From the NCBI GenBank assembly GCA_045580485.1, contig JAZNNW010000086.1, forward strand, positions 1-35,595: a DNA stretch of 35,595 nt. The letters run 5' to 3'. Made by a program: the position numbers and the translations under genes. The notes under the pieces are model-generated. The model searched no databases and was not told the origin of the DNA. It saw nothing but the letters and a program-made list of their open reading frames with translations. Source of the stretch: Avoscillospira sp045580485 (lineage in GTDB: Bacteria; Bacillota; Clostridia; Oscillospirales; Oscillospiraceae). Every line of letters starts with the position of its first letter. Positions within the stretch are counted from its first letter, which is position 1. This document shows positions 15,680-25,330 of the stretch, piece by piece.

Positions 15680-18600
15680 ATGGCAGTTAAAACAAAAGCA
15701 CCAACAGGGCTGTCCATAACTCGTGAGGATAACGTATTTACGTTCACTTGGAAAATCGGTGATAGCAATTATTCCGATGGACAGCAACTGGAATACAGAG
15801 TAGCAGATGGGGCATGGACAGCTATTTCTATTGGCAAGACGGCGACCACTGCGACGTGGACAATGAACAAGTCGCAGTATTATCCGACAACGGCAACAAT
15901 CGCTTCTTCTGTATCTTTTAGGGTTAGAGGCAACAGAAAAAAATACAAAAAGAAAAAGAAAACCATAAATCCCGGTTGGTCAGACTGGGCGGAAAAAACG
16001 CTTGCGATTGCTGCACCAAAGAAGCCGGAGATCACCGCAACACTAGACAGTGAACTTTCTAATAAGACTACATTTAACTGGAATTTGCCTACATCTGATA
16101 ATGAAAATGCACAGGTGGAATTTTTTGCTAACTATGAATGGCAGACTGCTCTGGTGACGGATAGTGAATCCAAAGACGGCACAGGTGTGGCATATGGCGG
16201 TTCTACGACAAGCACGGGTGAGACAGGTTACACAACCCAGACAGAGGATACATCAGTCATTAACGATGGCCATTCCCATACAAGGTGGGTAAGGGTACGG
16301 TCAAGAGGAGCTGGCGGAGCTTCCTCATGGGCTCATGCGAGACACGTTTATGCTAGACCGAATCCCGCAACGAATGTATCAACCAAAGTGGAGAAGCTCG
16401 GCGCAAGCAATCTGTCTGTCATGGTGTCTTGGAAGACCTCACAGACAGAGGCAAGACCTATTGATGAGATAAGCATCGAATACTCCATAGCCACGCCAGC
16501 AAGTGGGATGGCGTGTCCCTCCAATGCGTCATGGACGGTCGCTGATACAGTGGCTTACAAGGACGGTACTGACAAGGCTCTGTTCTATGTGCAGGGAACA
16601 GTGGGAGAGGATGAAGCCTTATTCGTCAGAGTAACAACAAAGCATGATTCCTTCACTACTCCATGCGACCCTGTCTTAGCTATGGCAGGTGCTCTTTCCG
16701 ACCCGACAGGAATCACGGTTCAGACCAACAACACAACACATAGAGCCACGATCACGGCCACGAACAACAGTGGGGTACCTGATTCTTTCCTTGCCATCAT
16801 CTATAGGGGTGAGGATTATCCCAACACGGCTTTTGTGGTTGGCGTTATTCCACACGGACAAGATTCCGTAACGGTTCAATGCCCTGATTGGACAGGACAG
16901 ACCATTTCCTTCGGCTTATATGCCGTTGTAGGCACGTACACGGCTCAGACAAGGGCGGACGGGGTATCTGCCTATACCATAGCACCGCACACGAACAAGC
17001 CCCTGATGACCTCTGAAACATCATGGGAAGGCGGCAGTGTTCCAGTGGCTCCGACAGGCGTCACGGTCAGTGCAACAGGTGTGTCAGGAACAGTCAGAGT
17101 TACATGGAACTGGTCATGGGACGGAGCGACAGGAGCGGAGCTTTCTTGGGCAGACCATGAAGATGCATGGGAATCCACGGATACACCTGATACCTTCGAA
17201 GTCAGCAATGTCCATTCAGGACAGTGGAATATCTCAGGGCTTGCAACAGGCAACACATGGTATGTCAGGGTGAGGTTGTATGACGACAGCGATGATGCTA
17301 CAGTTTACAGCCCTTACTCGGATATGGTGGCTATATCCCTTTCGTCAGCACCGACTACACCGACTTTGATTCTTTCGGATTATGTGGTGCCAGTAGGTGG
17401 AACAGTGACCGCATCATGGGCTTATGCATCCACGGACGGCACAAACCAGTCCTATGCTGAAATCTGCGTGGCTACGGTCACATCAGAGGGAATAACCTAT
17501 GGAGACATCATAGCAAGAGCGGAGACGGCTCAGCACATCGAGATCAGTACAGACGGACTGACAGCAGGGCAGGTCTATAACTTATGTGTGAGAGTTCTGT
17601 CAGGGTCAGGAAGCACATCTGATTGGTCTGCTCCCATAGGACTGAGGATTGCCACACCTATAAGCATCAACGTGACCACGGCTTCTGTCGTGGATGGCGT
17701 GCTGGCTGAGATGCCTATCGAACTGAATGTGACTGGTGCAGGTAACTCAGGAACAACCACAGTTGCTATCGAAAGAGCGGTGTCTTACTTCATTGACCGT
17801 CCTGATGAATCAAGGTTCACAGGTCATGAGGGAGAAACGGTTGCCCTTGTGACGAGATCAGGTGAAGGAGCAGTCACCATCGGTCTTGACGACCTGATTG
17901 GAGACATTGACGATGGCGCAAGGTATCGGATCGTAGTGACAGTTAAGGACAGCTTTGGACAGACGGCAGATTATACCATCCTGTTTGACGTACATTGGTC
18001 ACATCAGGCTCTGATGCCCTTTGCAGAGGCTACAGCGGATGAGGCGACAAATATAGCCTTAATCGTTCCAGTGGCTCCTGACGGGGCTCTGAGCAGTGAT
18101 AGATGCGATATATACAGGTTGTCCACAGACAGACCGCAGTTGATAGTCAAGGACGGAATATTCGGAGAGACCTATGTTGACCCGTATCCTGCCATCGGAG
18201 AATATGGCGGATACAGAGTGGTATTCAAGACAGCAAACGGCGACTACATCACAGCGGATGACAAGCTGGCATGGATAGATGTGGGACGTGAGACAGGGAA
18301 TTTCCTTGATGCAGACGGAGCAATCATTGACTTTGGAACGGCTCAATTAGAAATCGAATATAACCTGGCTATATCCCACAGCTGGAGCAAGGACTTCAAG
18401 GAGACTCAATACCTTGGCGGTTCCGTTCAGGGTGATTGGAATCCTGCCATCGGCAGAACAGCTTCCATATCCACGGCTATGATCTCGCTGACAGATGCAG
18501 ATGAGATTGAAGCCATGAGGAGACTGGCAGTTTATCCGAATATCTGCCATGTGCGGACACCTGACGGGTCAAGTTTTGCGGCGGATGTGCAGGTATCAGA

Positions 18601-18892
18601 GGAAAGACCCAGAACATCAGGAAAGTACATCGCTAATTATTCGCTGACTATCACAAGAGTTGATTCTCAGATGCTTGACGGAATGACACTGGAGCAGTAC
18701 GAAGATGCATTCTTGAACAGGAAAGCCTTCCAAATCGTCAACGGCAGTCTATACGAAATGAGCGATGTATTCAGCGGATATACATTCAGTGTTGAGAATG
18801 GTCACTTGATGATGTCTGCGTCAGCAGATGCAGATAGCAACGTCCAGTTTGAGCTGGACGGAGGAAGTTTGACGGTGGATATAAATGAGTAA
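15680..18892 (+). CDS. large fibronectin type III-like tail protein
   Basis: 1070 residues. Repeated beta-sandwich units with SVMVSWKTSQTEA, VRVTWNWSWDGATGAELSW, TASWAYASTDGTNQSYAEI and NTWYVRVRLYDDS are Fn3-like. A Lys-rich stretch (RKKYKKKKK, about 91-99) sits in the first unit. The C-terminal 250 residues (GGSVQGDWNPAIGRT, MRRLAVYPNICHVRTPDGSSF, SLTITRVDSQ) look like a tail-tip domain seen next to tape measures in gut siphophages. It takes the place of a distal tail protein. Its ATG overlaps the tape measure stop; it overlaps the fibre gene by 8 bp. Confidence 0.8.
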   Translation: MAVKTKAPTGLSITREDNVFTFTWKIGDSNYSDGQQLEYRVADGAWTAISIGKTATTATWTMNKSQYYPTTATIASSVSFRVRGNRKKYKKKKKTINPGWSDWAEKTLAIAAPKKPEITATLDSELSNKTTFNWNLPTSDNENAQVEFFANYEWQTALVTDSESKDGTGVAYGGSTTSTGETGYTTQTEDTSVINDGHSHTRWVRVRSRGAGGASSWAHARHVYARPNPATNVSTKVEKLGASNLSVMVSWKTSQTEARPIDEISIEYSIATPASGMACPSNASWTVADTVAYKDGTDKALFYVQGTVGEDEALFVRVTTKHDSFTTPCDPVLAMAGALSDPTGITVQTNNTTHRATITATNNSGVPDSFLAIIYRGEDYPNTAFVVGVIPHGQDSVTVQCPDWTGQTISFGLYAVVGTYTAQTRADGVSAYTIAPHTNKPLMTSETSWEGGSVPVAPTGVTVSATGVSGTVRVTWNWSWDGATGAELSWADHEDAWESTDTPDTFEVSNVHSGQWNISGLATGNTWYVRVRLYDDSDDATVYSPYSDMVAISLSSAPTTPTLILSDYVVPVGGTVTASWAYASTDGTNQSYAEICVATVTSEGITYGDIIARAETAQHIEISTDGLTAGQVYNLCVRVLSGSGSTSDWSAPIGLRIATPISINVTTASVVDGVLAEMPIELNVTGAGNSGTTTVAIERAVSYFIDRPDESRFTGHEGETVALVTRSGEGAVTIGLDDLIGDIDDGARYRIVVTVKDSFGQTADYTILFDVHWSHQALMPFAEATADEATNIALIVPVAPDGALSSDRCDIYRLSTDRPQLIVKDGIFGETYVDPYPAIGEYGGYRVVFKTANGDYITADDKLAWIDVGRETGNFLDADGAIIDFGTAQLEIEYNLAISHSWSKDFKETQYLGGSVQGDWNPAIGRTASISTAMISLTDADEIEAMRRLAVYPNICHVRTPDGSSFAADVQVSEERPRTSGKYIANYSLTITRVDSQMLDGMTLEQYEDAFLNRKAFQIVNGSLYEMSDVFSGYTFSVENGHLMMSASADADSNVQFELDGGSLTVDINE

Positions 18893-21188
18893 GATTGACT
18901 TAGGCTCGGTTTCGGCTTTTGATATTGCGGTCAAAAACGGCTACGCAGGCACAGAAGCGGACTGGGTGAATGATATTGCTAACGCCAGCGAAAATGCGGA
19001 AGCGGCAGCGGAATCTGCGGAATCCGCAAGGCAGTATGCGCAGACAGCGGAGACAGCGGCAGAAGAATCAAAAACCGACTATGAATCTGTTATGAGTGAG
19101 ATTGATTATTTGTCGGATAAAATTGACGGATTTGAACCGCCAGAAGTTTCGGTTACTCAAACGGGCGAGGGGGCTGAAATCTCCGTTACGGACGCAAGCG
19201 GCACAACAACAGCAACGGTATACAACGGGACGGCCACAGATGAACAGGTGGCGGATTGGCTCGACAATCACCCAGAAGCAACCACAACAGTGCAGGACGG
19301 GTCAATTACTACACCTAAAATGAACCAAGAAGCCTTGAATTATATTTCGTCTGGAAAATTGGCAAAAATCAAGAGGCTGAATCTTCTTAATAACACAACT
19401 TTCACAGATGGCCGACTTAACACAGACGGAACCATTGCATCGACTTCAGATTATAAAGTAACGGATTATATTCCGGTGACTGAGTTGCAGTTTTACAAAG
19501 GCGTTAATCTTGACCGCTGTGCTTTATATGCATCAGACAAGACCTTTGTAAGTATGCCGACAGCATCCTTTTTTGCTCGTGACTATGGGCATCCTATTGC
19601 TAGCGGTGCGTCATATATACGGATTGATGTATCAAACGCAAACTTGTCAACGGCCATATTTGATGAATATGAATATTACACAGGTCAAACAGACGGCTAT
19701 GCAGTAACTGGTGTTTCTGATAACATGGAGGACTTTGTTGGAAAAGGACTCACTCCTCTTGGCGAATCCAACAATGTCATGTTCGCCAAAGGGATAAATT
19801 TGGCAGATGCTTATAATGATGACCTTTATGTCTGTGGGACATCACAGGTTTCAATTAGCCCTGACGATGGAACACTAGACATAAAAGACTGGGATTACAA
19901 GGTCAAGAGTGGCGCATATACCATTCCTAATAACGGCTGTATATCCTGTGGCACATACATCCCTGTGACTGCAGGTCAGGTGCTTTTCTGTAATTACGAG
20001 CTGTGGAACAGTGCATATTATGATTCAAACAAGGCTTATTTAGGCAAAATAACATGGCCAACAACTTCTGGCATTGGTTGGATTGTGCCAGAGGGATGTG
20101 CTTATGTGAGGCTTAACTTTAAAGCATATCATGATTCAACATCTGCCACATGGTTAAAGTCATTGGATGATTACAAAAAGGTTGTGCTTTATTGTGTGGA
20201 TACTACAGAAAGACGAACGCCAACGCCGAGGTATTACACAACACCATATCAGTTGGATGGTGCTATTATTTCGCCCAATTATCTTGATAAGGTTGAGCCG
20301 AACATGATTGACAGCAGTTTTCTATCAGCCATGAAATGCCTTGCGATAAGGGAAGTGAATAAAAGAGACCATGCATACCGCATTGGCAATTTTAATATGT
20401 GGGTAAGCACAGGAGTTAGCGGATGGGATATGACAAGAAAGATGCTCATGGACTACGGTGTCGACTTCTGTGGATTCCAGGAAGTGTCCACATATACAAA
20501 CAATGTTCCTGCCGATTTTGGCGTGTTCATGGAATCATGGCAGTTTGCAGATGGCTTTTCTCCTACTAGGAGCGGAGGGACAACTGACAATCCTCTGTCC
20601 ATAGTGTCAAGATATGCGGTGCAGGAATGGTCAGAGTGGGAGATGACGTCTGCTCCGTCCAACAAATTCTGTGTTAATGCAAAGATTCAACTGCCCAGAT
20701 ATTTGGATGTTTATGAGCCTAAAAAAATCTTGTCCTTGTATACCATCCATCCGCCGATAACCACAAAAACAAATCTGGTTAATATCGCAACAGAGCTCCT
20801 GGGTGTTATAGCAAACGATGAATCAGATTACATTGTGGTTGTTAGTGATACAAACGATTATGGCGATCAAGAATCTGATAAGTCCTTTTGGAATACAATG
20901 AATGCAGGCGGCATGGCTCCTGTCATCCCCATCGACACAAAGACCATTACTCAAGATAGCATTAGCCAACAGGGTGATGAATATCCATCAAAACAGTGGC
21001 GTCATAATTCAGTTGACCAGATTTTCATTTCTTCAAACATTGAATGCGTTGGATTTGATGTTGTCAACACAAAGGAAGAATATGCGGTAACTGGCATTTC
21101 AAGTGGGGCGACTGATAACGAACCGGCTCTTTCTGACCACGACTTTGTGTTTGCGGATTTGGTTTTTAAGAACGAAGAGAGACAGTGA
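18885..21188 (+). CDS. tail fibre with endonuclease/exonuclease/phosphatase (EEP) domain
   Basis: 767 residues. Residues 1-75 are a fibre-type head (GSVSAFDIAVKNGYAGTEADW and an Ala/Glu coiled coil). About 150-450 contain two related beta domains, each with an YIPVT motif and a Y-x-R-L/I-x-F/V strand, probably sugar binding. The C-terminal third is an EEP fold with all key positions present: N504 in GNFNMW, E533 in GFQEV, H622 in YTIHPP, D655 and N657 in VVSDTND, D711 in SVDQIF, and D751-H752 in LSDHDF. That suggests an active metal-dependent phosphodiesterase at the tail tip, possibly cutting teichoic acid, capsule phosphodiesters, or DNA. Substrate unknown. Confidence 0.82.
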   Translation: MSKIDLGSVSAFDIAVKNGYAGTEADWVNDIANASENAEAAAESAESARQYAQTAETAAEESKTDYESVMSEIDYLSDKIDGFEPPEVSVTQTGEGAEISVTDASGTTTATVYNGTATDEQVADWLDNHPEATTTVQDGSITTPKMNQEALNYISSGKLAKIKRLNLLNNTTFTDGRLNTDGTIASTSDYKVTDYIPVTELQFYKGVNLDRCALYASDKTFVSMPTASFFARDYGHPIASGASYIRIDVSNANLSTAIFDEYEYYTGQTDGYAVTGVSDNMEDFVGKGLTPLGESNNVMFAKGINLADAYNDDLYVCGTSQVSISPDDGTLDIKDWDYKVKSGAYTIPNNGCISCGTYIPVTAGQVLFCNYELWNSAYYDSNKAYLGKITWPTTSGIGWIVPEGCAYVRLNFKAYHDSTSATWLKSLDDYKKVVLYCVDTTERRTPTPRYYTTPYQLDGAIISPNYLDKVEPNMIDSSFLSAMKCLAIREVNKRDHAYRIGNFNMWVSTGVSGWDMTRKMLMDYGVDFCGFQEVSTYTNNVPADFGVFMESWQFADGFSPTRSGGTTDNPLSIVSRYAVQEWSEWEMTSAPSNKFCVNAKIQLPRYLDVYEPKKILSLYTIHPPITTKTNLVNIATELLGVIANDESDYIVVVSDTNDYGDQESDKSFWNTMNAGGMAPVIPIDTKTITQDSISQQGDEYPSKQWRHNSVDQIFISSNIECVGFDVVNTKEEYAVTGISSGATDNEPALSDHDFVFADLVFKNEERQ

Positions 21189-21204
21189 TCAAGCGGTGAT
21201 TTAA

Positions 21205-22218
21205 ATGAACTGGAACAAAGGATTTTCAGCAACATACTACGCATCGGTGGTAGACCCTTCCACATGGCGGGATATAGAACGTTTCGAGATCATTGATGGC
21301 GATATAAACAGGAGCGCCAACAACCTGATGGAATCTGCATCCATTTCAGTCATGAACTACAACCGTGGCGAGATATGGGTGCGGATATGGCTGGATGTGG
21401 AACAGGCAGGAGCATCAGAACATGTAGCCCTGTTCACTGGTATGACCTCTTGCCCGAAAGATGACATTGACGGATACAGGATCAGTAACAAAGTAGATTT
21501 GTACTCTGTCCTTAAAGTCGCAGAAGACGTCCTTTTGGAACGTGGTTGGTACTGCCCTGCAGGATTCAACGTGGGTCACATGGTTCAACGGCTTCTGTCC
21601 GTGTCTCCTGCGCCCTGCGTGATTGACGGAGAAACACCAGCCCTTAAAAATGCCATCATCGCAGAGAGCGGTGAATCAAACCTGTCAATGGCATGGAAAC
21701 TGATAAAGGCTGTCAACTGGAGAATCCGCATTGATGGTGACGGAACTATCCATGTTTGCCCACAAACCACAGAAATATCTGCAAGATATGATGCCCTTGA
21801 AAACGACGCCATTGAACCGAAGATGTCACGGGAATATGATTGGTATTCCTGTCCGAATGTCTTCAGAGCGGTTGTTGATGAGGTATCAGCGGTGGCCAGG
21901 GATGACTCTCCTGATTCTCCCTTATCAACTGTCAACCGTGGGCGTGAAATCTGGATGGAAGACACATCCTGTGACTTGGCAGAGGGTGAGAGCATAGCGG
22001 ATTATGCTGTGCGGAGATTGAAGGAAGAGCAAAGAGTAGTCACATCCATATCCTATGACAGGAGATACAACCCTGACATAAGACCCAGTGACTTAATCAA
22101 TATGCATTATCCTGAGCAGAAGGTCGTGGGGACGTACATGGTAGATTCACAAAGTATCGAGTTAGGATACGGAGCAAGCACAAGCGAGGAGGCGGTGAAA
22201 TATGAGCGCGACTTATGA
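21205..22218 (+). CDS. baseplate hub-like tail protein (gp37/XkdQ-like)
   Basis: 337 residues: FEIIDGDINRSANNLMESASISVMNY, then LFTGMTS and YRISNKVDLYSVLKVAEDVLL, then LIKAVNWRIRIDGDGTIHVCP. This order (first barrel, short insert, second barrel) is that of the gp27-like tail hub proteins. GCGGTGAT precedes the ATG. It overlaps the next gene by 17 bp. It likely forms the central ring to which the spike and fibre attach. Confidence 0.68.
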   Translation: MNWNKGFSATYYASVVDPSTWRDIERFEIIDGDINRSANNLMESASISVMNYNRGEIWVRIWLDVEQAGASEHVALFTGMTSCPKDDIDGYRISNKVDLYSVLKVAEDVLLERGWYCPAGFNVGHMVQRLLSVSPAPCVIDGETPALKNAIIAESGESNLSMAWKLIKAVNWRIRIDGDGTIHVCPQTTEISARYDALENDAIEPKMSREYDWYSCPNVFRAVVDEVSAVARDDSPDSPLSTVNRGREIWMEDTSCDLAEGESIADYAVRRLKEEQRVVTSISYDRRYNPDIRPSDLINMHYPEQKVVGTYMVDSQSIELGYGASTSEEAVKYERDL

Positions 22219-23305
22219 CAAGATCATTAAAGGGTTCGCACAGGCCATAAAAGAGTCAACAGAAAAAGGGACTTCGCCCTATGACACCACCGCCGAAGTC
22301 CTTCGTGTAGATGGTGACACGGCATGGGTACACATATCAGGCGGAGTCGATGAAACGCCTGTCAAGAAGACCATAGACTGTAAAGCTGGGGATACAGTTC
22401 AGTTGAGAGTCGGAGGCGGCAGAGCGTGGATCACTGGAAATGCAACCGCACCGCCCACGGATGATACCACGGCTAAAGAAGCCAATAAAAATGCAAAGAC
22501 CGCAAACAAAAATGCCATTCGTGCCATCAAGACGGCTGAGGCAGAAGCGGATGGAAGAAAGCTGTTAATCCGTCAGGTGGCGGATGGTATCGAGATTGGC
22601 TTTGAAAACAGCGGATACAAAGCCCTGATAAATGGTGAAGGTAGCTTCGATGTGATTACGGCATCCGGAGAAACGGTAGCAACTTTCTCTGAAGAGTCTA
22701 CCATGCGGTCGGTAAGGACTGAGACATGGGATGTGCATGGACTTACGCCTGAAGTGGAAGTAGAAGCATGGCAACAGCTTACACCTGACGGAACACAGTT
22801 CTATAAACGTGAACATTCTATAGACGAAGACTTTTCATATGACAAATCACAAAGCACGATCATAGATGCATACGGCATAAAACCGCAGGGAAGCGGAGCC
22901 ATCTTCACGCTGGGAGCAAATGTCAGGGCACCAAATGAAACAAGGCTATGGCACATGAAGACGGGTAGTGGGTCTTACCTGATTGAGGGTGCATGGTTTG
23001 GTGCAGGATATATCACTTCTTCAAAGACGAAAGTCAATTTTACCATCCCACTTGCAGTCCCAGTTGTGGAAGGAGCGCCTGTATCCTGCTATATGATGGA
23101 TGCGACTATGCGACAAGGTGGTAACTACATCCTTGGTGATGGAGATTCTACAGAGGATGTTGACCCTTCGTATGTAACAGTAACTACTTGCCCATCAGGA
23201 CTAAATATCTCAATCGACTTCCCGTCTGCCTTGTCAGGAGCGACAAATAATGACGCAGTCGGAATCGTATGTAACTACTACATAAGCGTAGGAGCCGTAA
23301 GCTAA
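22202..23305 (+). CDS. baseplate spike protein with OB-fold
   Basis: 367 residues. Residues 25-80 (TTAEVLRVDGDTAWVHISGG ... GDTVQLRVGGGRAWITGN) are an OB fold like that of XkdR and gp5-type spike proteins. A coiled coil of ANKNAKTANKNA type follows, then a beta-rich C-terminal half that may bind a receptor or close the tip. GAGGAGGCGGTGAAAT precedes the ATG. It ends in a TAATG overlap with the peptidase gene. Confidence 0.68.
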   Translation: MSATYDKIIKGFAQAIKESTEKGTSPYDTTAEVLRVDGDTAWVHISGGVDETPVKKTIDCKAGDTVQLRVGGGRAWITGNATAPPTDDTTAKEANKNAKTANKNAIRAIKTAEAEADGRKLLIRQVADGIEIGFENSGYKALINGEGSFDVITASGETVATFSEESTMRSVRTETWDVHGLTPEVEVEAWQQLTPDGTQFYKREHSIDEDFSYDKSQSTIIDAYGIKPQGSGAIFTLGANVRAPNETRLWHMKTGSGSYLIEGAWFGAGYITSSKTKVNFTIPLAVPVVEGAPVSCYMMDATMRQGGNYILGDGDSTEDVDPSYVTVTTCPSGLNISIDFPSALSGATNNDAVGIVCNYYISVGAVS

Positions 23306-23826
23306 TGAAAAAAATCAAAACCAAAGACAAAAAATATCCTCTCAAGATCGTCCTTGAGAACGGCACGAAGATCACGGTGCCGAAACAGAGCAAATTTTCA
23401 AATGCTTTTCTGCGGAAACATGGGTGTTCCTTGATGGCGGAATATGTGGCTTTGCAGTTTTGCGGTATCCACAAATGGCCGATAGACCTTTACAAGTGGC
23501 ATAAGAAGCACACAAAGAAGGAAGTAAAGGCAAAAGTTACCTTACGTGGTGTAGCAAAGGGAATTGATTCCATCGGTAAGAAGAAAGCAGATGCGACCTA
23601 CTACAGGGAAGTCTCAGCCAGCCGTATGAAGGAAGCACTTGAAAAGGGTCAAGCCGTGATCATGGAGCAAAAGAATCCAATCCATTCCATCTGCATCATC
23701 CCTGACGGTGATACACCATGGTTGGTCAACTACGGAAATGTCACGAAAGCAGACGTCGGCAAGCTCGCCAAGACGGCGACAACCAATAAGACCTATCGCG
23801 GCATGATCACGATCAAGAGGAGGTGA
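23305..23826 (+). CDS. C39-like (papain-fold) cysteine peptidase, possible lysin
   Basis: 173 residues. RKHGCSLMAEYVAL puts the likely catalytic Cys at 41, and NPIHSICIIPDG the His at 127. VNYGN at about 143 may supply the third residue. The N-terminal 30 residues are basic. There is no signal peptide. It lies between the spike and the membrane proteins of the lysis block, so it may cut wall peptides either at the tail tip or as part of lysis. It lacks a wall-binding domain. Confidence 0.62.
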   Translation: MKKIKTKDKKYPLKIVLENGTKITVPKQSKFSNAFLRKHGCSLMAEYVALQFCGIHKWPIDLYKWHKKHTKKEVKAKVTLRGVAKGIDSIGKKKADATYYREVSASRMKEALEKGQAVIMEQKNPIHSICIIPDGDTPWLVNYGNVTKADVGKLAKTATTNKTYRGMITIKRR

Positions 23827-23831
23827 ATCCA

Positions 23832-24158
23832 TTGAGCCCAACCATTCAAATCATCTCCCAGTGGGTAGGACTGGCCATTCAGGTAGGCACTCTGATAGGC
23901 CTCCTGTACGCCCTGACGGTCTTTCTGGAGAAGCCCAACAACTCACAGAACGAGAGGATAGCAGCTCTGGAGGCATGGCAGAAGGACGTAGACAGGCGGC
24001 TCGAGAAGGGCGATGGCCAGTTCACTGATGTCAGAGACGCCAACAAGGTCACACAGGAAGCCCTGCTTGCTCTGCTGTCTCATGCCATAGACGGCAACAA
24101 TACCGAGGAGCTGAAGCAGGCCAAGAAGAATTTGAACGATTATTTGATCAAGAAATGA
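23832..24158 (+). CDS. small membrane protein, possible holin partner
   Basis: 108 residues from the TTG at 23832, with AGGAGGTGA correctly spaced; a GTG at 23823 lies inside that site. One membrane segment at about 4-26 (IISQWVGLAIQVGTLIGLLYALTVFL) is followed by a charged coiled coil. The layout resembles XhlA-type proteins and phage membrane proteins found beside holins. Confidence 0.65.
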   Translation: MSPTIQIISQWVGLAIQVGTLIGLLYALTVFLEKPNNSQNERIAALEAWQKDVDRRLEKGDGQFTDVRDANKVTQEALLALLSHAIDGNNTEELKQAKKNLNDYLIKK

Positions 24159-24168
24159 GGCGATTCTT

Positions 24169-24480
24169 ATGAGTGATAAAACGAAAATCTGGCTCAAGGC
24201 CAATGCGATTAGAGCAGGCAAGACATTCTATCAGTCACTGATAGGATCCATCCCTGCTACATTTGTCATCACACCTGCGATGATTCAGTATTTCAACATC
24301 AGCTACGTTTATATTATCCTGGCATGGATAGCAAACGCATTGGTAACAACCTTTGTGTGTTTTGCGTCTAACAGATTCCATAGCCTTCCGGAAGTGGAAC
24401 TGATGACCGAAGACATTCCTGATGAGATCATAGCGGAGGAAGAGGATGAGAACATCGAGCAGAGGGATACAACTAATTAA
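24169..24480 (+). CDS. holin (two membrane segments)
   Basis: 103 residues. KTFYQSLIGSIPATFVI and VYIILAWIANALVTTFVCFA are two membrane helices with a short turn, followed by an acidic tail. The length, layout and position just before the lysozyme fit small class II holins of the r1t/phiLC3 type. It overlaps the endolysin gene by 35 bp. Confidence 0.75.
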   Translation: MSDKTKIWLKANAIRAGKTFYQSLIGSIPATFVITPAMIQYFNISYVYIILAWIANALVTTFVCFASNRFHSLPEVELMTEDIPDEIIAEEEDENIEQRDTTN

Positions 24481-25171
24481 GTCTTTTGAGGGCTGCCGCT
24501 TGACAGCCTACAGGGATGCCGGTGGCGTGTGGACAATCGGCTGGGGCGCTACGAATGCCGACAAGGCAGTGACTGGCAAGACCATCAAGAGCGGCCTCAC
24601 GATCACGCAGCCACAGGCGGAGAAGTGGCTGATCGAATCCATCAAGCAGAGATATGAACCAAAGGTCGAGAAGTACGAGAAGATCTACCACTGGAATCAG
24701 AACCAGTTTGACGCCCTTGTAAGCTTTGCCTACAACATCGGATCCATTGATCAGCTGACCAATGAAGGCAAGAGAGATAAAGAGACAATTGCCCGGAAGA
24801 TCCTTGAGTACAACAAGGCAGGCGGTAAGGTACTCCAGGGACTTGTCCGGAGACGAAAGGCTGAGCACGACCTCTTCTGCGAGCCGATGATCATTGGTTA
24901 CCCTGGCTACTTCCCGGAGCTGCCGAAACGTGGCTGGTACATCAAGGGAGACGGGATCACGACCAACACGAACCTTAAAGGACAGATAAAACGTGTCCAG
25001 CGGGTCCTAAACTGGGTCCTTGAAGGTGACCTGGTTGTTGATGGGATGTATGGTGAAAAGACAGCTGCAGCAGTTCGAAAGCTGCAGAAGATGGCCGGGC
25101 TGACGGTGAACGGGAAGTTCGGAGATAAATGCCTTGCGATTTGCAAGGAATACAAGAAGATCGTTAGATGA
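24446..25171 (+). CDS. endolysin: GH24 lysozyme with peptidoglycan-binding domain
   Basis: 241 residues. The muramidase active site has the T4-lysozyme spacing exactly: Glu15 (SFEG), eight residues, Asp24, five residues, Thr30 (VWTIGWGAT). WNQNQFDALVSFAYNIGS and LQGLVRRRKAEHDLF continue the fold to about 150. Residues 178-238 (GQIKRVQRVLN, VDGMYGEKTAAAVRKLQK, VNGKFGDKCL) are a peptidoglycan-binding type 1 repeat. There is no signal peptide, so it needs the holin. GGAGGAAGAGG precedes the ATG. Confidence 0.95.
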   Translation: MRTSSRGIQLIKSFEGCRLTAYRDAGGVWTIGWGATNADKAVTGKTIKSGLTITQPQAEKWLIESIKQRYEPKVEKYEKIYHWNQNQFDALVSFAYNIGSIDQLTNEGKRDKETIARKILEYNKAGGKVLQGLVRRRKAEHDLFCEPMIIGYPGYFPELPKRGWYIKGDGITTNTNLKGQIKRVQRVLNWVLEGDLVVDGMYGEKTAAAVRKLQKMAGLTVNGKFGDKCLAICKEYKKIVR

Positions 25172-25176
25172 GAATC

Positions 25177-25201
25177 GGGGAGGCACAGACCTCCCCTTTT
25201 T
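25177..25201 (+). terminator. rho-independent terminator ending the late operon
   Basis: GGGGAGG (25177-25183) pairs perfectly with CCTCCCC (25190-25196) around CACAGA, followed by TTTTTC. It lies six bases after the lysozyme stop. Confidence 0.93.
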
Positions 25202-25270
25202 CTATTTATCGGATGGGGTATTATGTGGGGTATTGATTAGTAAAAACCGCATAGTTAAGCCATTTTGTCA

Positions 25271-25315
25271 CGGCTTCCCAAGCTGGACACGCGGGTTCGA
25301 TTCCCGTCACCCGCT
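25271..25315 (+). other. attP core: 3' half of tRNA-Gly(CCC)
   Basis: The anticodon loop TTCCCAA (25275-25281), the T arm GCGGG-TTCGATT-CCCGT (25291-25307) and the 3' acceptor strand CACCCGC (25308-25314) match a bacterial tRNA-Gly with a GCGGGTG 5' end. No 5' half lies upstream, and the 5' anticodon stem pairs poorly. So this is a fragment and not a working tRNA. It restores the host gene on integration. Confidence 0.85.
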
Positions 25316-25330
25316 TGAGTATGATAATTG

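Noticed and set aside
15938..15963. Programmed slippage site in the A-rich stretch of the Fn3-like tail gene
   Set aside because: The frame continues for more than 900 codons past it with good domain content, so a shift is not needed.
25271..25315. Complete tRNA-Gly gene
   Set aside because: No D arm or 5' acceptor strand precedes the anticodon loop, so only the 3' half is present.
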